Under the pieces are notes generated by a model. That model was not told the DNA's origin. It saw only the letters and a list, made by a program, of their open reading frames with translations, and ran no database searches. 12,863 nt of DNA from positions 1-12,863 of the forward strand of contig JACMJO010000330.1 of assembly GCA_014380605.1 (NCBI GenBank), read 5' to 3'. The translations under genes and the position numbers were made by a program. Positions 6,021-12,863 of this stretch are shown here, in pieces (positions within the stretch are counted from its first letter, which is position 1; every line of letters starts with the position of its first letter). This stretch comes from Fimbriimonadaceae bacterium. Lineage in GTDB: Bacteria > Armatimonadota > Fimbriimonadia > Fimbriimonadales > Fimbriimonadaceae.

Positions 6021-6836
6021 TCAATTTTGCTTCTCTTTAGCCCGCTTCGCTTCCTCAAAGAACTTCAAAACGCCTTCCGAATCATCCTCGTCCAATAGAC
6101 CCCGCAAATCGGCCAATGAGTCCCCAAACTGGCCGAGAATCTTTGAGACTTCTTCCCGGTTGGAGGTCAGAATCTGGCTCCAAAGCTTTGGATCGACCCC
6201 ACCAACTCTCGTCAAATCTTTCCATGAGCCCGCCGATGCCTCGGTTGAATCTAGATCGCTCGCAAGACGAACCAAAACCGCCGCCAAGGCGTGAGGCAGG
6301 TGCGACAGCAGGGCAACGTCGCGGTCGTGACGCTCTGCCCTTAACCTCACCGGAATTGCGCCCATCTCCTTCACCAACTTCTCAACTTGCTGAATCGCGG
6401 CAAGTTTGGTAAATGAACATGGGGTGATGATCCACTTTGCCCCTCGAAACATCCATGCCGAAGCAAACTGGGGCCCCGATTTCTCGTGTCCCGCCATCGG
6501 GTGGCCAGGAACGAACATTCGGTCTTTCTTTGTCTCGAGCCAACTTACGATCGCGCCCTTGGTGCTGGTGCAGTCGGTTGCCACGGATTCAGCGGGCTTT
6601 GCCTCCAAAACCTCCTCAGCTACATCCGCGACAAATCCCGGTGGAACGCAGATGAACGTGATATCCGCCTGACTGACCTCAGCCACCGACGTCTGCTGAT
6701 CGATGCAACCACGTTCGAAAGCCAGCCTCGCGTTCTTCGAGTTGGGCTCAAACCCAAGCACTCTGTGCCCGTTAGAGCGACACGCTAACCCAACCGATCC
6801 GCCGACCAGCCCGCACCCGACTATTCCAATGGTCAT
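6021..6836 (-). CDS. tyrA: Prephenate dehydrogenase (TyrA family)
   Basis: TyrA oxidatively decarboxylates prephenate (or arogenate) on the way to tyrosine. The 271-residue protein begins MTIGIVGCGLVGGSVG, a Rossmann GxGxxG fold (7-16). An acidic Glu30 follows in GFEPN, at the end of the second strand, which usually indicates NAD+ rather than NADP+. It continues with TDCTSTKG (87-94), GHPMAGHEKSG (111-121) and SHLPHALAA (178-186), the conserved histidine motifs of the catalytic region. There is no chorismate mutase or ACT domain, so it is a minimal monofunctional enzyme. Whether it prefers prephenate or arogenate cannot be read from the sequence. It lies 3 bases downstream of the glycosidase gene and 2 bases upstream of aroA, clearly one transcription unit. 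Confidence 0.94.
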   Translation of the reverse strand: MTIGIVGCGLVGGSVGLACRSNGHRVLGFEPNSKNARLAFERGCIDQQTSVAEVSQADITFICVPPGFVADVAEEVLEAKPAESVATDCTSTKGAIVSWLETKKDRMFVPGHPMAGHEKSGPQFASAWMFRGAKWIITPCSFTKLAAIQQVEKLVKEMGAIPVRLRAERHDRDVALLSHLPHALAAVLVRLASDLDSTEASAGSWKDLTRVGGVDPKLWSQILTSNREEVSKILGQFGDSLADLRGLLDEDDSEGVLKFFEEAKRAKEKQN

Positions 6837-6839
6837 GGA

Positions 6840-8189
6840 CTAGACACTCGCGACCGCCGGCGCCAATGAATTAGCTCGGATGATCTCTCGATACATCAGG
6901 GCGGAATCCTTGGGAATGCGACGTTGCGTTCCGTAGTCGACATGCACGATGCCAAATCGCTTTGAGTAGCCAAAAGCCCACTCAAAGTTGTCCAGAAAAC
7001 TCCATACGAAATAGCCCTTAAGTTTCGCACCTTCTTCGATGGCTTGATGGGCCGACGCGAGATAGCTCTTCAAAAAGTCTTGCCGCTTAACGTCGTGAAC
7101 CTTGTCATTCTCAACAGGATAGTCATAGGCACACCCGTTCTCCGTTACATAGATTTCATCCGGATTCCAGCGATTCTGGGAATAGACAAGCGTCTCTCTG
7201 AGCGTATCCGGTACCACCATCCAACCCATCTCCGTGTGCTCGATTTCAGGAACGTCTATCTGTTCCGCTTGGTTGTGGCCCTGGTCGCTGTATCGGACTT
7301 TCGAGACTGCATAAAAGTTAAGGCCCATGAAGTCCGTTTTTTGAGAGACCAGCATCTTCTGCTCGTCGGTGAATACAGGCATAGGATAGGTCTTCTTCAG
7401 GTACTCAGGATAGTCTCCAAAGTAGATCGGGTCGAGAAACCATCCGTTCATCCAGTCGTTTTGCTGAGATGAAGCCAGCTGGTCGAATTCAGAATCGGGA
7501 TTCAATGGGGCAAAGTGCTGGTGATTGGTGGTGATGCCAATCTTCCCACCCTGATTCAGGGCCCGGTAGCGCGATACCGCCTCGCCATGGCCCAGGAGCA
7601 ATCCATGTCCGACCTTGAGCGCCAGCTCTTGATCGTTGAGTCCGGGCGCATGGGCGCCAACCTCGTGCCCAAGGAACGCATAGCACCAGGGCTCGTTGTG
7701 GGTGATCCAGAACTTGACTCGATCTCCAAACGACCGAAAGCAGAGCTCTGCATAGTCGCCGAAGACCTTTCCCGCATCCGGGGTTGTCCAGCCGGCTTGA
7801 TCTTGCAGCGCCTGTGGATAGTCCCAGTGGAATAGAGTGGCGGCAGGCCGAATCCCATTCTCCAGCAAAGCGTCGATCAGTCGATTGTAGAAATCGACGC
7901 CTTTCTGGTTCACCTCGCCCGTCCCGGACGGCATGAGCCTCGGCCAAGAGATCGAGAATCTGTACGCCTGCAAACCCAGTTCCGACATCAAGGCGACATC
8001 GTCTTTGTAGAGGTGATAGTGGTCGCAGGCCATGTCTCCCGTGTCCCCATTTTGAACTTGGCCCGGCGTGTGGCTGAAAGTGTCCCACACTGACCTGCCC
8101 CTCCCATCCTCGTTTACTGCGCCCTCAATCTGATAACTGGCGGTCGCCGCGCCCCAAAGGAAATCGCGCGGGAAATCTAGTTCGCCCAT
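6840..8189 (-). CDS. Glycoside hydrolase family 1 beta-glucosidase
   Basis: The 449-residue product is a complete GH1 (beta/alpha)8 retaining glycosidase, most likely a beta-glucosidase or beta-galactosidase acting on small oligosaccharides in the cytosol, since there is no signal peptide. Motifs: FLWGAATASYQIEGA (10-24; Gln20 binds sugar), FHWDYPQ (120-126), acid/base Glu166 in THNEP (163-167), nucleophile Glu350 in YVTENG (347-352), and YFVWSFLDNFEWAFGY (393-408) with the substrate-binding Glu403 and Trp404. There is no sign of a 6-phospho-glucosidase pocket, but that cannot be excluded by eye. The start is ATG 8189 with an AGGGG ribosome site 4 bases upstream, one of the few clear Shine-Dalgarno sequences here. 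It lies 20 bases after the UPF0182 gene and 3 bases before tyrA, an unusual setting for a sugar hydrolase. Confidence 0.96.
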   Translation of the reverse strand: MGELDFPRDFLWGAATASYQIEGAVNEDGRGRSVWDTFSHTPGQVQNGDTGDMACDHYHLYKDDVALMSELGLQAYRFSISWPRLMPSGTGEVNQKGVDFYNRLIDALLENGIRPAATLFHWDYPQALQDQAGWTTPDAGKVFGDYAELCFRSFGDRVKFWITHNEPWCYAFLGHEVGAHAPGLNDQELALKVGHGLLLGHGEAVSRYRALNQGGKIGITTNHQHFAPLNPDSEFDQLASSQQNDWMNGWFLDPIYFGDYPEYLKKTYPMPVFTDEQKMLVSQKTDFMGLNFYAVSKVRYSDQGHNQAEQIDVPEIEHTEMGWMVVPDTLRETLVYSQNRWNPDEIYVTENGCAYDYPVENDKVHDVKRQDFLKSYLASAHQAIEEGAKLKGYFVWSFLDNFEWAFGYSKRFGIVHVDYGTQRRIPKDSALMYREIIRANSLAPAVASV

Positions 8190-8209
8190 TGGCCCCTATT
8201 GTGACAGAC

Positions 8210-11041
8210 CTAGCCTCCCGCAATCTTCCGCAATCTTGCGCGGGCTTGTTTTTGTAACTCGCCGTACTTCGCAAAATCTCCCGCTCGGAGGGCTTGCTCG
8301 GCCTTATCTAGCAGTTTGAGTGCCTCCCTAACTTCAGAAACCTGAGGCGGCTGACCGGTGGGCGGTGGTTCCACGATCTGATTTTCGGTTGTCGGCTTTG
8401 GCTCGTTGCCCATTGCGGGTGGCTCAACGCCTGATCCTAGATCGCCAAACAGTTTTTGCAAAGCAAGTTCATAGGTGTCGCCAACGACGATCTTGTTGTT
8501 CAGGGCCAGGACAACCTTGCGGAGTTCGGGAATGGTTTGGAGTCCGCTTGTCTTGCTCTCAAGGAACAAAGGCTCGACGTACATCACGCTTTGGCCAATT
8601 GGGATAACCAAGAGATTGCCCGATCTCAGCTCACTCTGATCGTTGCTGAGCAAGCGATTCAGATTGGAAATGACTTCGTTCTGGTTGAAGTTCGAGTCCA
8701 TCAATTCCGGCCCGGGAATCAAGCTGCCTCGTGAATACTTGTACAACACCAGCTTTCCAAGAGAACCCGGGTCGCAAAGCGCGGCCAACCAGCCCGCCAT
8801 GTTTCCCTTCTGCCGCGGGGTGAAGGGCAAGATTTGCATGAAGCCCTCTTTGGGTTCGTTGGGAAGCCTCATCAGGACATAGTAAGGATCCATAGGCTCC
8901 TTCACGCCGGTTGTGCCCTTCTGATAAGGAATGTCCCAAGCATCCCCATTGTTGAGGAAGCTTGTTGTGTCCTCAACGTGGTACTGCTGCAGTTTCTGGG
9001 CTTGGAGTTGAAGCAGGTCTTCGGGATATCGCAGGTGCGCGTCGAGCCCCTTCGGAAACTCGGAGAAGTCTTTAACCAGATTCGGATAGATGCCCCGGTA
9101 AGCCTTCAGAACAGGATCGACGCCGTCAATGGCGTAGGCGATAACTTCCCCGCTGTAGGCATCGATAGTGGCCTTCACCGAATTGCGGATGTAGTTGATC
9201 CGCCCCGCCCCGCCTTCCGTCATTGAGGCGTAGGGGATGTTCTCGTTGACCGAATAGCCATCCAGAATCCAGATAAGCCGACCCTCATGAATGACGAGGT
9301 AGGGATCGTTATCGAATTTCAAGAAAGGATAAGTCTTGCTGGCCCGGGTAAGCACCGATCGGTTCATGAGCAATTTGCTCTGCCCGGTAATGTTTCCGCT
9401 CACAAGCAAGTTGCCGTCCGCCATCACTATTGAAAAGGCAAGCTTCGTAAAGAACCCGCCAATAGGAATTCCCCGCCCGCCCTTCCACCGATAGGTCACC
9501 GCTTTGTCTTCAGTTAGATAGTCAAACTCATCGACCTTGGTGTCGACCAACGCATATTGGTCTTCCGAACTCATTTCAGGGCTTCGGAAGTCGCTGAAAT
9601 AGATTCTGGGCTCTTTTATCTCAAGTTCTGGCGGCCCGACGGGCGGAAGGTCGCTGATCAGGAACTTAGGTCTGCCGCTGACGCCAGCAGTGTTGACCGG
9701 AGACATTACCAACCCGTAACCATGGGTGTATTGCAGGCGGGTATTCACCCACGACCGGGCGTTGGCTTCCAACCCGTCAAGCGCAATGTCGCGGGGCGAG
9801 AGCATGACCATTGTTGGCTTGCCCCCAACCTCGTATCGGTCCAGGTCGACATCGTTGAATGAATAGTAGCGTCGGAAACTCTGGCTTCCATCAAATCCTC
9901 TTCTTAGGATCTCCGGATCCCACAAACGCATGTTGTCGAGGGTCGTCTTCGCTTCCTTAACTTCGGCGGCGGTCGGAGCATCGGCGACCTTGAAATCTTT
10001 GACGTCGATCTTGTCCAATCCATAGGCGAATCGAGTCATCTCGATCGCATTCTTAGCATAAGGACCCTCCTTGGCGATCTTGTCGGGCTCGACGACGACT
10101 CGCTGGATGATGGTGGGAATGATCATCACGCCCACGATGTAGGTTGCCCCCAGCAAAACTCCACTCCCGATGGTCAGCTTGTACGGAACCTTGGCGCGCA
10201 CTGAAACCAGCGAAACAATAGCGACAAAGAAGGAGACAATGGCGACGGCTTTCAAGGCGGTCAGTTCCGACATGGTTGAGTACCCCGCTCCCGTGAACTG
10301 GGCGCTTGGCATGGTTCCAAAGCTATAGGTATTGAGCCAGCTTTGCACGCCATAGGCGATCGCTAGGACCGACACCAGGATCGAAATGTGCCATCGAACC
10401 TGGGGCCTTCCAAGCTCGATCTTGGCCAGTGCCGCCAACATCTGCAACCCAACATAGAGGACCAGGGTGACGATGGAGGTGGTCAGGGCGAGACCAAAAA
10501 GATAGTTCGCCATCGCCTGGTACCAGGGCAACGTGAACGCATAGAAGCCCAGGTCTATCCCGAGGAGTGGATCGACCTTGCCAAACGAAACCGCGTTTCG
10601 ACTTAAGAGCCAAGTCTGCCACTCGCCCGCCAGGCTGAAGCCTGAGAACAGGGCGAAGATCACGGCGATGACCTTCACGATGGTGGTTCCTTTCTCCTGA
10701 ATCCAACCCATCGCATTCGTGACGATCTTCTGTCCGAAGGATATGGGCCGGTCGAAGTACACCATGCTCTGCTTGAGTGCGACCCGGAGGCTGAAATAGA
10801 ACGCCGACAGGGAGACGACGAATCCGATCAGAAACAGGGTGCTTTGCGTTCCATAGCCGATCGTCATCACTTCTGGGTGCTGAACGTCATGCTTGAACCA
10901 GAGGTAGTCGGTATAGGGCCCAAGCGCGCCGAGCAAAAAAATGAAAACGAAGAGGAACAGGCCACAGCCGCAACCTCGGCGCGCGACCATCCTAACCTTG
11001 GCCGGGTCCAGTTCAATTGGCGGAAGACGATTGGGATCCAT
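8210..11041 (-). CDS. UPF0182 family large integral membrane protein
   Basis: The 943-residue protein has the UPF0182 layout: about seven N-terminal transmembrane helices (roughly 26-43, 63-86, 119-137, 176-203, 217-236, 260-281, 290-314), then a large domain that is probably outside the membrane. Family landmarks are DPLLGIDLGFYAFTLPWY (157-174), EPRIYFSD (477-484), GRGIPIGGF (522-530), FDNDPYLVIHEGRLIWILD (576-594), NYIRNSVKATIDAYSGEV (616-633) and HLRYPEDLLQLQAQKL (669-684). A proline-rich linker (about 872-902) leads to a short helical tail with AGDFAKYGELQ (920-930), typical of the family's C-terminus. Molecular function is unknown. The start chosen is ATG 11041. An upstream in-frame ATG at 11374 would run back through the palindrome and into fpg with unrelated residues. 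A TATAAC box sits 7 bases before the ATG. Confidence 0.93.
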   Translation of the reverse strand: MDPNRLPPIELDPAKVRMVARRGCGCGLFLFVFIFLLGALGPYTDYLWFKHDVQHPEVMTIGYGTQSTLFLIGFVVSLSAFYFSLRVALKQSMVYFDRPISFGQKIVTNAMGWIQEKGTTIVKVIAVIFALFSGFSLAGEWQTWLLSRNAVSFGKVDPLLGIDLGFYAFTLPWYQAMANYLFGLALTTSIVTLVLYVGLQMLAALAKIELGRPQVRWHISILVSVLAIAYGVQSWLNTYSFGTMPSAQFTGAGYSTMSELTALKAVAIVSFFVAIVSLVSVRAKVPYKLTIGSGVLLGATYIVGVMIIPTIIQRVVVEPDKIAKEGPYAKNAIEMTRFAYGLDKIDVKDFKVADAPTAAEVKEAKTTLDNMRLWDPEILRRGFDGSQSFRRYYSFNDVDLDRYEVGGKPTMVMLSPRDIALDGLEANARSWVNTRLQYTHGYGLVMSPVNTAGVSGRPKFLISDLPPVGPPELEIKEPRIYFSDFRSPEMSSEDQYALVDTKVDEFDYLTEDKAVTYRWKGGRGIPIGGFFTKLAFSIVMADGNLLVSGNITGQSKLLMNRSVLTRASKTYPFLKFDNDPYLVIHEGRLIWILDGYSVNENIPYASMTEGGAGRINYIRNSVKATIDAYSGEVIAYAIDGVDPVLKAYRGIYPNLVKDFSEFPKGLDAHLRYPEDLLQLQAQKLQQYHVEDTTSFLNNGDAWDIPYQKGTTGVKEPMDPYYVLMRLPNEPKEGFMQILPFTPRQKGNMAGWLAALCDPGSLGKLVLYKYSRGSLIPGPELMDSNFNQNEVISNLNRLLSNDQSELRSGNLLVIPIGQSVMYVEPLFLESKTSGLQTIPELRKVVLALNNKIVVGDTYELALQKLFGDLGSGVEPPAMGNEPKPTTENQIVEPPPTGQPPQVSEVREALKLLDKAEQALRAGDFAKYGELQKQARARLRKIAGG

Positions 11042-11048
11042 CCCTATC

Positions 11049-11054
11049 GTTATA
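11049..11054 (-). promoter_or_regulatory. -10-like box TATAAC upstream of the UPF0182 gene
   Basis: On the minus strand TATAAC is followed by GATAGGG and the ATG at 11041. It lies in the 77-base gap after fpg, so UPF0182 and the genes below it could start from their own, possibly leaderless, promoter. A GGAGGAGGGG purine tract lies further upstream (about 11069-11079), too far from the ATG to be its ribosome site. Confidence 0.35.
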
Positions 11055-11094
11055 CTCGTTTGTCCTACTCCCCTCCTCCAAGCGGTTCGGGACC

Positions 11095-11122
11095 GTAGGT
11101 GCGACACTCCTGTCGCACCTAC
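11095..11122. repeat. Perfect 12-bp palindrome after fpg (REP-like or terminator hairpin)
   Basis: GTAGGTGCGACA (11095-11106) is the exact reverse complement of TGTCGCACCTAC (11111-11122), with a four-base loop CTCC. The TAG stop of fpg (11121-11119) lies inside one arm. No T-run follows on the minus strand, so a simple intrinsic terminator is doubtful. A dispersed palindromic repeat or an mRNA 3'-stabilising hairpin are alternatives. Its outer ends, GTAG and CTAC, match those of the larger palindrome at 4588-4648. Confidence 0.85.
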
Positions 11123-11961
11123 TTCTGGACTTTTGGTACCCAAGCGGTTGTTCTTCCGCCTACCGTCTCCCGAACGATCGGCTTCCCTTCGATGAACTCG
11201 GCTCCGCGACTTCCCTCCCATCGATGATGGAAGAGCCAGTTCTTCGGAAATTGCTCCTTGTCTGCACCAACCTCGACCGCCTTGCCAACCACATCCACGA
11301 TCGCTTTCCGAAGCTCTCTGACCTCTTTCAGGGTCAGCGAGCTTCCCAAGCGTTTCGGCGCAATCTTGCCCCAATACAGGACTTCATCGGCAATCCAGTT
11401 GCCAATGCCCGCAAATAGCTTTTGATCCAGAAGCAGGGCTTTGATGGGCGCTTTTCGCTTCTGGAGAGTGGCATACAACTCCTGATCTGTAGGCAAGTCG
11501 TCGTATACATCGCGCCCTAGCTTGCCCAGCTTTTTGTCCGTCTTTGGGTCGGAAGAGAGCCACAGGCGGCCCAGTCGACGTCCGTCCGTAAAGGCAACTC
11601 TTCCCCCATCCTCAGCCTCCAGGAGAACCTTCAGGAACCGGGGACGGCCAGCCTCATCGTCGAACGGCATTTTGCCGTGCTCCCGAAGCCTTATCGATGC
11701 GGCTCCCAGTTCACGAACCCAACCACTCATGCCAAGGTGGCCATAGAGCCAAGGCTTGTCCTTGAACTCCAGCCACCAGTATTTGCCATGCCGCCCTACA
11801 TCGGTGACGATCCGGCCCTCTAGCGCGGCTTGGATCACCGTTGGCGCTACCCCGAACATCATGATCTCATCCGGCAGAACCTCCGCCTTTACGATCTGCT
11901 TACCCTTTAGGACTCGGGCAAGCGTCTTGCGGACGGTTTCAACTTCGGGAAGCTCGGGCAT
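11119..11961 (-). CDS. mutM: Formamidopyrimidine/8-oxoguanine DNA glycosylase with a zincless finger
   Basis: Fpg/MutM removes oxidised purines such as 8-oxoguanine and FapyG and nicks the abasic site. The 280-residue protein keeps the catalytic N-terminus PELPEVETV (Pro2 nucleophile, Glu3, Glu6), Lys60 in GRHGKYWWLEF (56-66), GHLGMSGW (74-81), TDGRRLGRLWL (125-135) and the helix-two-turns-helix LLLDQKLFAGIGNWIADEVL (177-196). At the C-terminus the finger keeps VGGRTTAW (267-274) with Arg270, equivalent to the DNA-phosphate-binding arginine. All four zinc cysteines are missing: the last pair, normally CPxCQ, reads VPKVQ, and the first pair is also replaced. The protein contains no cysteine at all. 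It therefore resembles the zincless fingers known from NEIL1 and plant Fpg. The gene lies 30 bases after the YHS gene. ATG 11961 has no ribosome site, but TATCTT lies 9 bases upstream. Confidence 0.93.
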   Translation of the reverse strand: MPELPEVETVRKTLARVLKGKQIVKAEVLPDEIMMFGVAPTVIQAALEGRIVTDVGRHGKYWWLEFKDKPWLYGHLGMSGWVRELGAASIRLREHGKMPFDDEAGRPRFLKVLLEAEDGGRVAFTDGRRLGRLWLSSDPKTDKKLGKLGRDVYDDLPTDQELYATLQKRKAPIKALLLDQKLFAGIGNWIADEVLYWGKIAPKRLGSSLTLKEVRELRKAIVDVVGKAVEVGADKEQFPKNWLFHHRWEGSRGAEFIEGKPIVRETVGGRTTAWVPKVQK

Positions 11962-11970
11962 TAGAGCCAG

Positions 11971-11976
11971 AAGATA
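11971..11976 (-). promoter_or_regulatory. -10-like box TATCTT upstream of fpg
   Basis: TATCTT on the minus strand is 9 bases before the fpg ATG, in the 30-base gap after the YHS gene. It fits TANNNT, but the spacing is slightly long for a leaderless start. Weak evidence. Confidence 0.22.
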
Positions 11977-11991
11977 CTCGGGATTGCCGCG

Positions 11992-12863
11992 CTATTTCTT
12001 CCGGATTTCTAGCTTCATCGGGTTCCGATCATGGATCGGCGAATCTTGCCCGTTGAAAGTCGCTGTCCAAGCCACGGGCATGGTGACGCCGTCCTTGATT
12101 TGATACTCGGTGAACTCCCTCTGCACGTCGCCGATGATGCCGAGGCGATTGCGGCCTTTGTTGATCTGACTGATCACTTTTCCGGTCGATTCTTCGATCC
12201 AAAGGGTCGACGTTGAGCCATCGATGTTTGCCACCACCGAGGCGATGCCATTGGCGGCGCCGTCGAACTTGACCGTCATGCCCTTGTACTTTCGAGCTAT
12301 CAGGAGATAAGCAAGGTTTCTTGCCCGCTGCCGCTCTAGGGCACGCTTCCAAGTTGGAACATGCACGTCGGCCACCCCTTTTGAGTTGATTTCGATCGCC
12401 TTTCCTTTCTGAATTTGGTTAGCATAGCCAGCCCCGTTGTAAGTGGTAACGTCGTAGTAATCGCCACTCGCTGACAAACGAGTTATTCCCTTGACATCGT
12501 AACTTTGGTCGCCTTGTTTCAGAACGGACTCCTGAAGAAACGCGACTGAACCCATCTTGCCGAGCCCATCGATCCCGCTCCACTTGGCGGCCTTGTCGAG
12601 AAGCTCGCGGCCACGCTTTGATTCTGCAGGTGTCGTCTGTATCTTAGGGTCATCTTTCTCGATGTGGCCCTCGGGATTGGATTGAAAGCCTGTTCGGCAA
12701 CCGTCGGAGGCGAATATGAAAAGCTTTCCTTTGTAAATCCAATATCGCTCGGTACTTCCTCGCCCAGCTAGCTCGGCCATCTTGCCGCATCCGCCGCCAA
12801 GCTGGACTTCGAACTTGGTTGGATTCTTGGTAAAGGCGTCGCGATGAGATTTGCTCGCGAAAA
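11992..12863 (-). CDS. YHS-like domain plus LolA-like C-terminal domain protein, 5' end cut by window edge
   Basis: The frame stays open to the right edge, so the N-terminus is missing; 289 residues are visible. An ATG at 12780 is internal, because the sequence upstream of it is the start of the recognisable domain: FASKSHRDAFTKNPTKFEVQ followed by LGGGCGKMAELAGRG (to about 35), then RYWIYKGKLFIFASDGCRTGF (39-59). This is the pattern of YHS-type domains, with cysteines at visible positions 25 and 55 that may bind metal or haem-like ligands. The rest (about 90-289) resembles a LolA/outer-membrane-lipoprotein-sorting fold often seen in secreted bacterial proteins: STLWIEESTGKVISQINKG, then FTEYQIKDGVTMPVAW and a final basic strand LEIRKK. 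A secreted or periplasmic protein is likely, but the signal peptide would lie outside the window. Function is unknown. Confidence 0.78.
   Translation of the reverse strand, partial: FASKSHRDAFTKNPTKFEVQLGGGCGKMAELAGRGSTERYWIYKGKLFIFASDGCRTGFQSNPEGHIEKDDPKIQTTPAESKRGRELLDKAAKWSGIDGLGKMGSVAFLQESVLKQGDQSYDVKGITRLSASGDYYDVTTYNGAGYANQIQKGKAIEINSKGVADVHVPTWKRALERQRARNLAYLLIARKYKGMTVKFDGAANGIASVVANIDGSTSTLWIEESTGKVISQINKGRNRLGIIGDVQREFTEYQIKDGVTMPVAWTATFNGQDSPIHDRNPMKLEIRKK

Noticed and set aside
6019..6024. TTG start for aroA overlapping the tyrA stop
   Set aside because: ATG at 6018, only two codons later, is a better start codon; the TTG remains possible because overlapping stops and starts are common in operons.
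7489..8088. 199-residue frame on the minus strand within the GH1 gene
   Set aside because: It is an out-of-frame shadow of the glycosidase, with arginine/glycine/serine-rich composition and no domain.
11042..11374. 111-residue N-terminal extension of the UPF0182 frame, from an ATG at 11374
   Set aside because: It overlaps the fpg coding region and the palindrome, is low-complexity and arginine/glycine-rich, and matches nothing in the family; the family start fits ATG 11041.
12699..12780. ATG at 12780 as the true start of the right-edge gene
   Set aside because: The same frame upstream encodes FASKSHRDAFTKNPTKF and GGGCGK, the recognisable beginning of a YHS-type domain, so the gene starts beyond the window.
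1..12863. CRISPR array, phage, transposon or defence island
   Set aside because: No regularly spaced repeats, integrase, transposase, toxin-antitoxin or nuclease-defence gene is seen; every long stretch is explained by housekeeping or exported proteins.

Overview
The window looks like ordinary chromosomal DNA from a free-living bacterium. It has moderately high GC, tightly packed genes, no transposase, integrase, phage gene or CRISPR array, and no RNA gene that I can see. A Gram-negative-type envelope organism is suggested by a secreted YHS/LolA-like protein and other exported proteins. The mix of a UPF0182 giant membrane protein, a stand-alone Clp_N protein, start codons that mostly lack Shine-Dalgarno sequences, and -10-like boxes 6-9 bases before several start codons would fit Armatimonadota (Fimbriimonadia-like). 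That placement is an inference from style, not from a marker gene.

Layout. At the left edge, reading leftwards, are a truncated TIGR01777-type NAD(P)-dependent epimerase (1-545) and the flavin prenyltransferase ubiX (547-1140), one base apart. A 59-base divergent spacer follows. Two plus-strand genes come next: a small secreted protein of unknown function (1200-1790) and a stand-alone Clp N-domain protein without ATPase modules (1833-2723). A 229-base AT-rich convergent intergenic region holds two hairpins.

From 2953 to the right edge everything is on the minus strand and reads as one long gene string. In transcription order it is: a YHS-domain plus LolA-like protein (cut by the right edge), fpg/mutM, a UPF0182 membrane protein, a family 1 glycosidase, tyrA, aroA, cmk and dapA. 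tyrA-aroA-cmk is a widespread bacterial neighbourhood: two aromatic amino-acid steps plus CMP kinase. dapA adds the first committed step of lysine/diaminopimelate synthesis. The beta-glucosidase sits three bases from tyrA and is the odd member of that block.

Most notable points: (1) Fpg has lost all four zinc-finger cysteines but keeps the finger arginine and fold motifs, so it is a 'zincless finger' enzyme. (2) The Clp_N protein seems to carry a second, highly degenerate Clp_N domain. (3) There are two near-perfect intergenic palindromes with GTAG...CTAC outer ends, at 4588-4648 and 11095-11122. (4) A recurrent TANNNT-like box just upstream of several start codons suggests leaderless transcripts. 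(5) DapA has an unusual variant of its active-site Tyr/Arg loop. I found no convincing new multi-gene defence or mobile system here.
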